Positions 48,705 through 57,252 of a stretch of 64,000 bases of DNA are shown here, piece after piece. A program made the position numbers and the translations under genes. Position 1 is the stretch's first letter. The number at the start of each line of letters is the position of its first letter. The notes under the pieces were generated by a model. That model worked only from the letters and a program-made list of their open reading frames with translations. It made no database searches and was not told the origin of the DNA. The stretch spans positions 1 to 64,000 of IMG/VR virus record IMGVR_UViG_3300025728_000371. One strand, given 5' to 3'. The DNA is from a virus.

Positions 48705-50972
48705 ATGGCACAAGATAGCACTGAGCGCGCGGCGCCCGGACGGCTGCAGTCAGCGATTGCCCTGGATGCGGCAATCGCTGATCTGGCCGTGGTGCTGCAG
48801 CTCGATCGCAATGAGCGCGAAGCCTGGTCGAAAGTCAGTCTGCAGATGGCCAGCGAGCGTCCATTGGCCACCAGGGGAATCAGTGCCGTGGACCTGGTCA
48901 AGGTGGAGCGGCTGGCGCTCACCGCAGGTATCGGCAAGGACGCAAGCAACCCCGAAGCCAGGCGCGAAGCCGTGTTGGGCTTCACCCACGATGCCGCACT
49001 GATGGCCTCTGCGTTTCGCATGGGTACCGAACAGTCCGGCGAGCTTATGGCCGGTTGGCGCAGCGCACTGAAGCTCAATCAGGTACAGGTGCTGGATCTG
49101 GGGGATGCCTCCAGCCTGCTTGCGCAGAAGTTCGGTGCGCTGCCTGCGGATATTGGTGCGGTCGTTCGACAAGTTGGCGCTGCCAGCGCTGTACTCGGCC
49201 TTTTGCCGGAACAGACAGCAGCGTTTTCGGCGGTTCTGTTACAAGCTGGCATGAACAAGGACCAGGCGTCTGGTGCCTTGACGACGCTCAGTACTGCCCT
49301 GGGCAAGGATGCCTCGGCGGCGCAGCAGGCAGCGTTTACCGATCTCGATCTGGATCGCAACGAGTTATCAGCGGCGATGAAGCAAGACGCCCCTGCGGCC
49401 ATCGCCTCTTTGCTTGAGTCCCTGGGCAAGGTTTCTCCTGACAAACAGGCCGGTCTGGCGAAAAGCCTGTTTGGCAATGACGACTTGATTCTCCAACTGC
49501 TGAAAGACCCGGCTCCGCTGAAGCAGGCCTTTTCCCAGGTTGCCGATAAAGGCAGTTATGCCAGTTCGGTACTGGGTGACAAAAGTGCCCTGCACCAGGC
49601 TGCTGAAAGCGGCGGTGATTCTCTGTCTGGGAGTTGGAATCAGTTCTCGGCCAGCCTGAATCGTTTCTCTACGACGTTGGGTAATGCCTTCGCGCCCTTG
49701 ATCGAGGGAGGGCTGGGGTGGCTCAGCAGTGGGGTCAACGGTTTGAGCCAATGGGCTGAGGGTATGCCCAAGGTGGCCGCCGCCGTTGCTACCGGTGTTG
49801 CTGTCCTGGCGGCGGCGGGAGCCAAGGCCCTGGCGGGGGTGGTGGTCAAGCATGGGCTGGAGTCCGTGAAGGCCCGTATCGAGAATAAGGCGGAAGAGAA
49901 ACTGCCCTCGCTTTTCAAGAAACCGACTGAGAAATCTTCGACGCCGGGCTCGAACGCGCGAGCCTCCAGCACTGAAATCAAATACTGCGAATGCAAGTGC
50001 CTCTGTTCCGAGGAGCGCAAGACCGGTGATATTCAGGGCAAACCGCCGAAAACCGCCAAGAACATCCCCCCGCAGCAATCGCAGGACAAACCCCGGGGCA
50101 AGTCCCGACAACAGCAGAACAAGCGTCGGGATAACCGTATCCAGTATTGCGAGTGCAAGTGCCTCGGTGCAGACCGTGGCAACAATCTCCGCAAGAGAGG
50201 CGGTAAATCGCGCAATAGAACTGGAGCAGCGTCCTCCCTCAGTCATTCCGCTGGTCGTTCCAGGAATAAGTTGCGCAACAACCCCAGGGTGACGAGGACG
50301 AAGGTCAACCAGCCTGTCTCGGCGACCGTCCGTTCGCTCTCGGGCACGGCGATAGGTTTCGCTGGGCCTTCCGGTGCAAGCCTGTCGTTGGCTCAGGGGC
50401 TGACAGGCTCCATGGCCAGTGAGCGCTTGATGGCCGGTACCCGTTCGATGCGTGGCCGCCTGCCGGGACCGATGAGGTTGCTGGATGCCGGCATGCAGGT
50501 GTTCGATGCGGCCCGTGAAGGCGATACCAAATCCATGCTCAGCGGCCTTGGCATGGCTGGCGGTGGCTGGGCGGGGGCCTCTGCCGGGGCTTCGGCAGGC
50601 GCAGCCCTTGGCACGCTGATTTTCCCCGGTGTCGGCACGGCCATCGGTGGTGCCTTGGGCGGTGTGCTCGGCGGTATCGCCGGCAGTGATGTCGGCTCAT
50701 GGCTGGGGGACAAGTTGGGCGACAGGATCAGTAGTCCTGGCAACCGCTTGCCGGCGCCAGGTGCGGTCGGCAGCGAGCTGGCTGCCAAGCCCGCGGACAA
50801 CCGCCAGGTCAGCTTCGCCCCGGTCATCCAGATCAACGGCCTGGACCAGGCCACCGCCCGGCAGTTGGCCGATACCGTGATGCAACAGATGCAGGCGCAA
50901 TTCGTGCCGATGATGATGGCCGATCCCCTCGCTGCACGGCGTGGCACGGCCCTGACCGATGGAGGTGACTGA
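48705..50972 (+). CDS. Tape measure protein of the P2-like tailocin (gpT-like)
   Basis: This 755-residue tail-length ruler has an N-terminal TMP core (about 85-340; FTHDAALMASAFRMGTEQSGELMAGWRSALKL). A basic, low-complexity stretch (about 395-530) carries two copies of a YCECKCL motif ~58 residues apart, followed by a glycine-rich hydrophobic segment (about 600-680). Length predicts a tail of roughly 110 nm. Cysteine clusters of this kind are unusual in a tape measure. Confidence 0.88.
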   Translation: MAQDSTERAAPGRLQSAIALDAAIADLAVVLQLDRNEREAWSKVSLQMASERPLATRGISAVDLVKVERLALTAGIGKDASNPEARREAVLGFTHDAALMASAFRMGTEQSGELMAGWRSALKLNQVQVLDLGDASSLLAQKFGALPADIGAVVRQVGAASAVLGLLPEQTAAFSAVLLQAGMNKDQASGALTTLSTALGKDASAAQQAAFTDLDLDRNELSAAMKQDAPAAIASLLESLGKVSPDKQAGLAKSLFGNDDLILQLLKDPAPLKQAFSQVADKGSYASSVLGDKSALHQAAESGGDSLSGSWNQFSASLNRFSTTLGNAFAPLIEGGLGWLSSGVNGLSQWAEGMPKVAAAVATGVAVLAAAGAKALAGVVVKHGLESVKARIENKAEEKLPSLFKKPTEKSSTPGSNARASSTEIKYCECKCLCSEERKTGDIQGKPPKTAKNIPPQQSQDKPRGKSRQQQNKRRDNRIQYCECKCLGADRGNNLRKRGGKSRNRTGAASSLSHSAGRSRNKLRNNPRVTRTKVNQPVSATVRSLSGTAIGFAGPSGASLSLAQGLTGSMASERLMAGTRSMRGRLPGPMRLLDAGMQVFDAAREGDTKSMLSGLGMAGGGWAGASAGASAGAALGTLIFPGVGTAIGGALGGVLGGIAGSDVGSWLGDKLGDRISSPGNRLPAPGAVGSELAAKPADNRQVSFAPVIQINGLDQATARQLADTVMQQMQAQFVPMMMADPLAARRGTALTDGGD

Positions 50973-51355
50973 TGCGACAGCAGATGGCGTTGGGCGATTT
51001 CATCTTTGGCCTGTCCAGGGATTTCGCCTACAGCACGCTGGTACGCAAGACCGCCGGCGGCTGGGTCGAACTGAACATCCTGCAGAGCAAACCGAAGTCC
51101 AGCCAGACCGGTCCCGGACTGGAGAGCCTGACCATTGGCGGCAAGGCCATGGGCGCGGCTGGCATGGAGCGGCTCGACCAATTGCGAACCCTGCAGGCCC
51201 GTGCCGTGCCCTTGCCGCTGGTCGATGGGATCGGGCGCAACTGGGGACTGTGGCGAATCGACAGTGTGTCGGAGACCCAGGGGCAGATCATCGACGATGG
51301 CACGGCCATGGTCGTCGATTGGACAGTGGACCTCAAGGAGTTCGTCAATGCGTAG
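50972..51355 (+). CDS. Tail protein (P2 gpU-like)
   Basis: This 127-residue protein has MALGDFIFGLSRDFAYSTLVRKTAGGWVE and MERLDQLRTLQARAVPLPLVDGIGRNWGLWRIDSVSETQ, clear gpU family marks. It closes the tail tube. Confidence 0.92.
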   Translation: MRQQMALGDFIFGLSRDFAYSTLVRKTAGGWVELNILQSKPKSSQTGPGLESLTIGGKAMGAAGMERLDQLRTLQARAVPLPLVDGIGRNWGLWRIDSVSETQGQIIDDGTAMVVDWTVDLKEFVNA

Positions 51356-51560
51356 AGCACGAAGCATGGCCGGTGATTCGGTGAATCTGTTGCTGTACCG
51401 CGAGCAGGGACGTTGCGACGACGTTGTGGAGGAGGCGCTCTGGCGTCTCAATCCGCGCCTGGCCGAGTACGGTGCGGTGTTGCCCGCAGGCATCTGGGTG
51501 ATTCTGCCGGAAGTCGAGGCACGCGCTCCGAGTGCCGCCCCTGTATCGGCCTGGGATTGA
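51348..51560 (+). CDS. Tail protein (P2 gpX-like)
   Basis: This is a 70-residue small LysM-like protein (DDVVEEALWRLNPRLAEYGAVLPAGIWVILPE) between gpU and gpD, as in P2. Its start is 8 nt inside gpU. Confidence 0.88.
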   Translation: MRRARSMAGDSVNLLLYREQGRCDDVVEEALWRLNPRLAEYGAVLPAGIWVILPEVEARAPSAAPVSAWD

Positions 51561-51570
51561 GGAGGGAGTC

Positions 51571-52581
51571 ATGAGCCTGGGATTTACCCCCGAGGTAGAA
51601 CTGTATGGTGCCAATGCCGCGCTGCTCAACCAACGGCTGATCGATTGGGAATACACCGATGCTGCGGGCATCGAGTCCGACCAGCTCAAACTGACACTGG
51701 ATATCGAGGACTTGCCGGGCCTGCCCAGCCTGGGCGGCAAGGTGGGGCTGCGTATCGGCTACCGGGAGTCCGGGTTGGTCGACAAGGGCGAGTTCATCGT
51801 CACCCGACGTACACCGATGCTGTTCCCTCCGCGCCTTACTTTGCTGGCCACGGCGGCGCCGTTCGAGGTCAATGATGCGACCGGTTTCCGGGCTCGTCGC
51901 AGTGTCAGTCATGGTCCTACCACCTTGGGCGCACTGTTTCGGCAACTGACCTCCCGGCACGGCTTTTCACCGCGGGTGGCATCGGAGTTGGATGGCATTC
52001 GCATCACACATCTGGACCAGTCCAATGAAACCGACATGGGCTTTCTCACACGGATTGCCCGTCGCTTCGACGCCGTCACCAAACCGGTGAACGAGCTGTA
52101 TGTGCTGGCCCGCCGTGGGCAGGTCAAGTCGCTGTCCGGCAAACAGCTGGAGGATGTGCGCCTATCGGTGACCCGCGACAATCGTCCGGGTGATCCGGCC
52201 TTCATGGCTGCCACGCTCGACGACAGCAGCCGCGGCAAGTACCAGGGCTGCCAGACCACCTGGTGGGATGCGGCGGCCGGACGCGAGCGAGTGGTCGAGA
52301 CCGGCACCAAGCCCTTCAAGAAACTTCGCCAGCGTTATCCCTCCGAGGATGAGGCGCGGGCGGCGGGTGAAGGTGAGGTGCGGCGCATGGAGCGCGAGTC
52401 TCTGAAACTGCGTATCGACTGCCCGGGTAATCCGGCGCTGGCGGCCGAAGGGCTGGTGCTGCTGGACAGCAGTTGGCCTGATTTCATGCAGGGGCGCTGG
52501 TCCATCGACAAGGTGACCGCCAGTGGCAACCGCGCCAACAGTTACCGCTGCAGTATTTCTGCCAGTTGCCTGGAGCGTTAG
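51571..52581 (+). CDS. Baseplate hub protein (P2 gpD-like)
   Basis: This 336-residue hub on which gpV sits starts at MSLGFTPEVELYG after GGAGGGAG. It includes GFRARRSVSHGPTTLGALFRQLTSRHGFSPRVASEL near 109-145 and a C-terminal RWSIDKVTASGNRANSYRCSI. It is the last gene of the P2-like tail; only 102 bp with no terminator separate it from the second tail module. Confidence 0.93.
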   Translation: MSLGFTPEVELYGANAALLNQRLIDWEYTDAAGIESDQLKLTLDIEDLPGLPSLGGKVGLRIGYRESGLVDKGEFIVTRRTPMLFPPRLTLLATAAPFEVNDATGFRARRSVSHGPTTLGALFRQLTSRHGFSPRVASELDGIRITHLDQSNETDMGFLTRIARRFDAVTKPVNELYVLARRGQVKSLSGKQLEDVRLSVTRDNRPGDPAFMAATLDDSSRGKYQGCQTTWWDAAAGRERVVETGTKPFKKLRQRYPSEDEARAAGEGEVRRMERESLKLRIDCPGNPALAAEGLVLLDSSWPDFMQGRWSIDKVTASGNRANSYRCSISASCLER

Positions 52582-52683
52582 CGGATTCGGTTCTCCCTGC
52601 CCGATAGCCGGATTGTTGTTCGGTACCCAACGTAACTCGCCCAGTCTGCGACCGCGTCCTTCCATTCGAACCGGAATTTTCCC

Positions 52684-53268
52684 ATGAACATCACCCCAAT
52701 CATCACGCAACTGCGTGCTGAATGCCCCAGCCTTGCCCAACACATTTCCACCGGCCTCGACCTGGACCTGCTGCAAGGCAACACCACGCTGCCGACCCCG
52801 TCAGCCTTTATCACCGTTCGTTGCGACCTGGCTGCCGAGAACACCGCGCAGAACGTTTCCCGGCAGACCATCCGCGACCGCCTGGAACTGACCCTGGTGC
52901 TCGATGCCAGCAACGGCCAGGCCCCTTTCGATCAACTCCACGCCCTGCGCGCCGAACTCTGGCGCGCGCTAGTGGGGTTCAAGCCCGACACCTTCTATAC
53001 GCCCCTGCAATACGGCGGCGGCCGGCTGGTGTCGATCAACGCCACTCGCTTGCTGTATCGCCTGCGTTTCTTCGCCGAGTTCCAACTGGGGCGCAACCGC
53101 ACCACCGACCCGGCGGAAACCTGGCATGAGCGTGAACTGGACGGCTTGCCGTCCTTTACCGGGGTGACGGTGCGGGTCGATGCCATCGACCCCGCCGACC
53201 CCAATCTGCACCGCCCAGGCCCCGACGGGCGCCTGGAGCTGGCCTTTTCAGGAAACGTAAAACCATGA
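52684..53268 (+). CDS. Tail terminator protein of the second tailocin (gp37-like)
   Basis: This 194-residue protein is homologous to the prophage protein at 24391-24981. The C-terminal half is strongly kept (RNRTTDPAETWHERELDGLPSFTGVTVRVDAIDPADPNLHRPGPDGR). It opens the Mu/SfV-like tail module, directly downstream of the P2-like one. Confidence 0.82.
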   Translation: MNITPIITQLRAECPSLAQHISTGLDLDLLQGNTTLPTPSAFITVRCDLAAENTAQNVSRQTIRDRLELTLVLDASNGQAPFDQLHALRAELWRALVGFKPDTFYTPLQYGGGRLVSINATRLLYRLRFFAEFQLGRNRTTDPAETWHERELDGLPSFTGVTVRVDAIDPADPNLHRPGPDGRLELAFSGNVKP

Positions 53269-53447
53269 CTCAACGTATCAACGTAGTGCCGGCTGCCGGC
53301 CGTTCCGTACCGGATCCGGAAGCCGGCGACCTGTTGCCGGTCACCGGTCGCGAAGTGGCCGACAGTGCCTGGTGGCGCCGCCGCCAGGCCGATGGCGATA
53401 TCACCCTTTCCGCCGTGCAAGCGGCACAACCACAGGAAGCCCAATAA
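53265..53447 (+). CDS. DUF2635 small tail protein (second tailocin)
   Basis: This 60-residue protein keeps the INVVPAAGRSVPDPEAGDLLP and WWRRRQADGD core of the prophage copy (24978-25178). It overlaps both neighbours. Confidence 0.85.
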   Translation: MTQRINVVPAAGRSVPDPEAGDLLPVTGREVADSAWWRRRQADGDITLSAVQAAQPQEAQ

Positions 53448-54943
53448 TGGCTATCGGATTCAGCAACATTCCTTCGGACCTGCGTGTTCCGCTGTTCTAC
53501 GCCGAGATGGACAACTCGGCGGCCAATAGCGCGTCGTCGACCCTGCGTCGACTGATCGTCGCCCAGGTCAACGACAACGCCACCAGCCCGGAAATCGGCA
53601 GCCTGGTGCTGGTCTCCAGCGTCGCCCTGGCCAAGAGCATCGGCGGTCAGGGTTCGATGCTCGCCGCCATGTACGACACCTGGCGCAAGGCCGACCCGGT
53701 CGGCGAGATCTGGTGCCTGCCGCTGCGCAACACCACCGGCGCGATTGCCAAGGCCGACCTGAAACTGACCGGCGCCGCCACCGAAAGCGGTGTGCTCAAT
53801 CTGTATGTTGGTGGTGTCCGCGTACAGGCCGCCGTGGTCAGCGGCCAGACCGCCGCCCAGGTCGCCAGCACCCTGGCGCTGCAAGTAAATGCCGCCGCCG
53901 ACCTGCCGGTCAGCGCCGTGGCCACTGATGGCACCGTCACCCTGAGCTGCAAATGGACCGGTGACAGCGGTAACGACATCAGCCTGCAGTTCAACCGCCT
54001 GGGCAAGAGCAACGGCGAGGAAACCCCGGCCGGCCTGACCATCGTCAGCGCGAAGATGGCCGGTGGTGCCGGTATTCCGGATCAGGTCGCGGCCCTCGCG
54101 GCACTGGGCGACGAGCCTTTCGAGTTCATCTGCCAGCCCTGGTCCGACGTGGCCTCGCTGAATGCCTGGCAGGCGGCAATGGATGACAGCGTCGGTCGCT
54201 GGTCCTGGTCCAAGCAACTGTTCGGACATGTCTACACCGCCAAGCGTGGCACCGTGGGCACGCTGGTCGCTGCCGGTCAGACCCGCAACGACCAGCACGT
54301 CACCATCCTGGCGATGGAGCAGGGCGTACCGCAACCGGTCTGGGTTCAGGCCGCCGCACTGGCTGCACGCACTTCGGTGTTCATCTCGGCTGACGCCAGC
54401 CGTCCGACCCAGAGCGGCAGCCTGCCGGGCGTCGATCCGGCCGCGGCCAGCGAGCGTTTCACCCTGACCGAGCGCCAGTCGCTGCTCAGCTACGGTGTCG
54501 CCACCGCCTACTACGAAGGTGGCTACGTGCGCATCCAGCGGGCGATCACCACCTACCAGAAGAATGCCTATGGTCAGGCGGACAACTCCTACCTGGACAG
54601 CGAGACCATGCACCAGTCGGCTTTCATCGTGCGCCGTCTGCAAAGCGTGATCACCAGCAAGTACGGCCGCCACAAACTGGCTGCCGATGGCACCCGCTTC
54701 GGCGCCGGCCAACCGATCGTCACCCCGAGCACCATCCGCGGTGAGCTGATCGCCCAGTACGCCAAGCTCGAACTGGAAGGCCACGTGGAAAACGCCGAAC
54801 TGTTCGCCGAACACCTGATCGTCGAGCGCGACAGCCAGGACCCGAGCCGGGTCAACGTGCTGTTCCCGCCTGACTACGTCAACGGCCTGCGCGTATTCGC
54901 GCTGCTCAACCAGTTCCGCCTGCAGTACGACGCGGCGGCCTGA
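53447..54943 (+). CDS. Tail sheath protein (second tailocin)
   Basis: This 498-residue sheath has the same length as the prophage sheath at 25178-26674. Long stretches are almost identical (for example IPSDLRVPLFYAEMDNS, and from FTLTERQSLLSYG to the end), with most changes in residues ~100-240. Such closeness suggests recent divergence or gene conversion. Confidence 0.95.
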   Translation: MAIGFSNIPSDLRVPLFYAEMDNSAANSASSTLRRLIVAQVNDNATSPEIGSLVLVSSVALAKSIGGQGSMLAAMYDTWRKADPVGEIWCLPLRNTTGAIAKADLKLTGAATESGVLNLYVGGVRVQAAVVSGQTAAQVASTLALQVNAAADLPVSAVATDGTVTLSCKWTGDSGNDISLQFNRLGKSNGEETPAGLTIVSAKMAGGAGIPDQVAALAALGDEPFEFICQPWSDVASLNAWQAAMDDSVGRWSWSKQLFGHVYTAKRGTVGTLVAAGQTRNDQHVTILAMEQGVPQPVWVQAAALAARTSVFISADASRPTQSGSLPGVDPAAASERFTLTERQSLLSYGVATAYYEGGYVRIQRAITTYQKNAYGQADNSYLDSETMHQSAFIVRRLQSVITSKYGRHKLAADGTRFGAGQPIVTPSTIRGELIAQYAKLELEGHVENAELFAEHLIVERDSQDPSRVNVLFPPDYVNGLRVFALLNQFRLQYDAAA

Positions 54944-54970
54944 GCCGCGTCCTCTTCACGGTTTCATTTC

Positions 54971-54997
54971 AGCCCGCCATGAGCGGGCTTATTTTTT
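54971..54997 (+). terminator. Intrinsic terminator before the tube gene (second tailocin)
   Basis: AGCCCGC-CATGA-GCGGGCT is followed by TATTTTTT, 12 nt before the tube ATG. Its place matches the prophage terminator at 26696. Confidence 0.75.
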
Positions 54998-55008
54998 GGA
55001 GATACATC

Positions 55009-55356
55009 ATGGGACAACTGATTGCGGGCACCTGCTACGTCAAAGTGGACGGCGCTCAACTGACCATCAACGGCGGCTGCGAAGCGCCGCTGATGGCTGT
55101 CAAACGGGAAACGGTGGTACCGGGTTTCTACAAGGAAACCGACATCGCTCCCTCTTTCAAGGTTACCGCGCTGCACACCGCGGACTTCCCCCTCAAGCAA
55201 CTGATCGCCGGTTCCGACATGACCGTTACCTGCGAATTCAGCAACGGCAAGGTCTACGTCCTGGCCGGTGCCTACCTGGTCGAGGAGCCGGTCCTCAAGG
55301 GTGATGACGCGGCCATCGAACTGAAATTCGAAGGCATCAAGGGGACCTGGCAATGA
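55009..55356 (+). CDS. Tail tube protein (second tailocin)
   Basis: This 115-residue protein starts at MGQLIAGTCYVKVDGAQLTI. It is the same length as the prophage tube protein and closely similar throughout. It overlaps the chaperone gene by 4 nt. Confidence 0.92.
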   Translation: MGQLIAGTCYVKVDGAQLTINGGCEAPLMAVKRETVVPGFYKETDIAPSFKVTALHTADFPLKQLIAGSDMTVTCEFSNGKVYVLAGAYLVEEPVLKGDDAAIELKFEGIKGTWQ

Positions 55357-55649
55357 GCGAGCCGATGAAGCTGCAGGTGCCCATCGAAGCCCACGGCGCA
55401 ACCCTTGACGAACTCACCCTGCGCCGTCCGACGGTGCAGGAAGTGCGGGCGATCAAGGCGCTGCCGTACAAGATCGACAAGAGCGAAGAGGTCAGCCTCG
55501 ACATGGATGTCGCGGCCAAGTACATCGCGGTCTGCGCCGGCATCCCGCCGTCGTCGGTCAACCAGCTGGATCTGTCCGACCTCAATACCTTGAGTTGGGC
55601 GGTGGCGGGTTTTTTCATGAGTGCGGCATCGCAGCCATCGGCGAACTGA
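55353..55649 (+). CDS. Tail assembly chaperone, short form (second tailocin)
   Basis: This is a 98-residue gp41-like protein nearly identical to the prophage short form. It contains the same slippery string GGGTTTTTTC at 55607-55616. Confidence 0.9.
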   Translation: MSEPMKLQVPIEAHGATLDELTLRRPTVQEVRAIKALPYKIDKSEEVSLDMDVAAKYIAVCAGIPPSSVNQLDLSDLNTLSWAVAGFFMSAASQPSAN

Positions 55650-55780
55650 TTGCGGTCGCCTATGACCTGGCCTGGTTCTGGAAGGTTGACCCCGAACAGA
55701 TGATGGCAAGGCCACTGGATGTGCTCCGGGAGTCCCTGGAGCACGCGCAACGGATCAATGCGATGCAGCAGGTGCAGTGA
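55353..55780 (+). CDS. Tail assembly chaperone, -1 frameshift product (second tailocin)
   Basis: Slipping at 55607-55616 joins the short form to FHECGIAAIGELIAVAYDLAWFWKVDPEQMMARPLD and stops next to the tape measure start. Both the slippery string and the second frame are conserved with the prophage. Confidence 0.85.
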
Positions 55781-57252
55781 TGGCTAAGAAGAAACCAGGT
55801 AATGTCCGCTTGAAGGACTTCGTCCACGTGAAGGACTTGAAGGCTTTGGTGGAGACGGTCAGTGCGGCTCTCAAAGATAAAAGCACTCATCAGGAAAAAA
55901 TCACTGACAAGGACCAAGGCACTGACAAGGATAAAAGTCCTGACGAAAAAAACAGAGGGTTCAACTTCAAGATCAGTGACCTGAAAACGGGATTCACAGA
56001 CAGCGGTCTTGATAAGGTGGATCTGGAGGGCGGTGGTTTGTTGGCGCCCTTTACCAAGGGACTCAAGGCCGCTATCAACGAGCAGGATCGCCAGGCCCAG
56101 GCGGATTTCGCACGTAAAGCGTCGCAGCTGCAGGTGATACCGAAGGCGGGCGAAGTCTCAAACGGTTCAGGAGCTGTGTCCCCTGTAACGCCTTCAATCG
56201 GAACCGTGTCCAAGGTACCGATTGCCCAGAAGTCATCTGCGCAGGTACTGGGAGAAACTGCACAGCATGTGGCGGCGCTCAGCAAGGCCCTGGATCAAAT
56301 CTCCCTGAAGATCGGTCAGGCGTTGCTACCAGCCTTCGACAGTATCGTGACCGCGTTGATACCTCTGGCTACCCAGTTCGGACAATTCGTCGCGAACAAT
56401 CCAGCCTTGGTACAAGGCTTGGCAGCTGGCGCTCTGGCATTCACTGCGATTGCCGGAGCAGCTGCCGGGTTTATTGCACTGTCCTCGCCTGTTGGGTTGG
56501 TGGCAGCAGGTATAGCGGCCGCGGCTACCTTGATTGTCACTTTCTGGAAACCCCTCTCGGGATTTTTCATGGGGATCTGGGGGGCTATCAGTGACTATTT
56601 CTCGAGTCATTGGGACACGCTCAAGGCCGGTGTTGCAGCCTATCTCGACTTTATCCTGACGGTGTTTTCCTGGACTCCGATGGGAATAGTCATCAACAAC
56701 TGGGGACCTTTGGCCGACTTCTTCAGCGCAATGTGGGGATTGCTGAAAGCGTTGGCCCTACCGGTCATGGATTTTCTCAAGGGAATATTCGACTGGCTAC
56801 CGCTGGACCTGATCATCAAGAACTGGGAGCCGATCATCGGCTGGTTCTTTGGCTGGGTGCAGAAGTTGAAGGAACTGTTTGAGCCGATCCGGGAATGGCT
56901 CGGTGGCCACGTCGGAGGCTTCGTCACCCAGATTACGGGCAAGGTGGAGGACTGGACCGAGCAGCAGCAACAGCGCAATGCCGTGACAACCGCAGATGGA
57001 CGTCATTCGTTCTTCTGGGAGCGTGACGAAAGCACTGGGGCAGGCAGCGGCCTGACGCAGAACGCCAACCTGCTCGTCCAGCAAACCGCCACCAACAACC
57101 GTACCCAACTCGAAGGCGGCCTGACCGTGCGTTTCGAAAACGCGCCTCAGGGCCTGCGTGTCGACCAACCCCAAACCAACCAACCGGGCCTGAACCTGAC
57201 GTCTGCCGTCGGCTACCGCTCGCTTTCCCTCGGAGGTGCCTATGGCGACTAA
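55780..57252 (+). CDS. Shortened tape measure protein (second tailocin)
   Basis: This is a 490-residue ruler, ~190 residues shorter than the prophage one. The TP901-type core is missing and is replaced by ~110 charged residues (DKSTHQEKITDKDQGTDKDK). The C-terminal half keeps the W-rich units (SWTPMGIVINNWGPLADFF, DWLPLDLIIKNWEPIIGWF). It predicts a tail near 75 nm. No clear ribosome site precedes the ATG, which overlaps the chaperone stop. Confidence 0.88.
   Translation: MAKKKPGNVRLKDFVHVKDLKALVETVSAALKDKSTHQEKITDKDQGTDKDKSPDEKNRGFNFKISDLKTGFTDSGLDKVDLEGGGLLAPFTKGLKAAINEQDRQAQADFARKASQLQVIPKAGEVSNGSGAVSPVTPSIGTVSKVPIAQKSSAQVLGETAQHVAALSKALDQISLKIGQALLPAFDSIVTALIPLATQFGQFVANNPALVQGLAAGALAFTAIAGAAAGFIALSSPVGLVAAGIAAAATLIVTFWKPLSGFFMGIWGAISDYFSSHWDTLKAGVAAYLDFILTVFSWTPMGIVINNWGPLADFFSAMWGLLKALALPVMDFLKGIFDWLPLDLIIKNWEPIIGWFFGWVQKLKELFEPIREWLGGHVGGFVTQITGKVEDWTEQQQQRNAVTTADGRHSFFWERDESTGAGSGLTQNANLLVQQTATNNRTQLEGGLTVRFENAPQGLRVDQPQTNQPGLNLTSAVGYRSLSLGGAYGD

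Noticed and set aside
53270-54814. 514-codon open frame antisense to the second sheath gene
   Set aside because: The same antisense frame also appears opposite the prophage sheath because the sense genes are homologous, so it is a composition effect.
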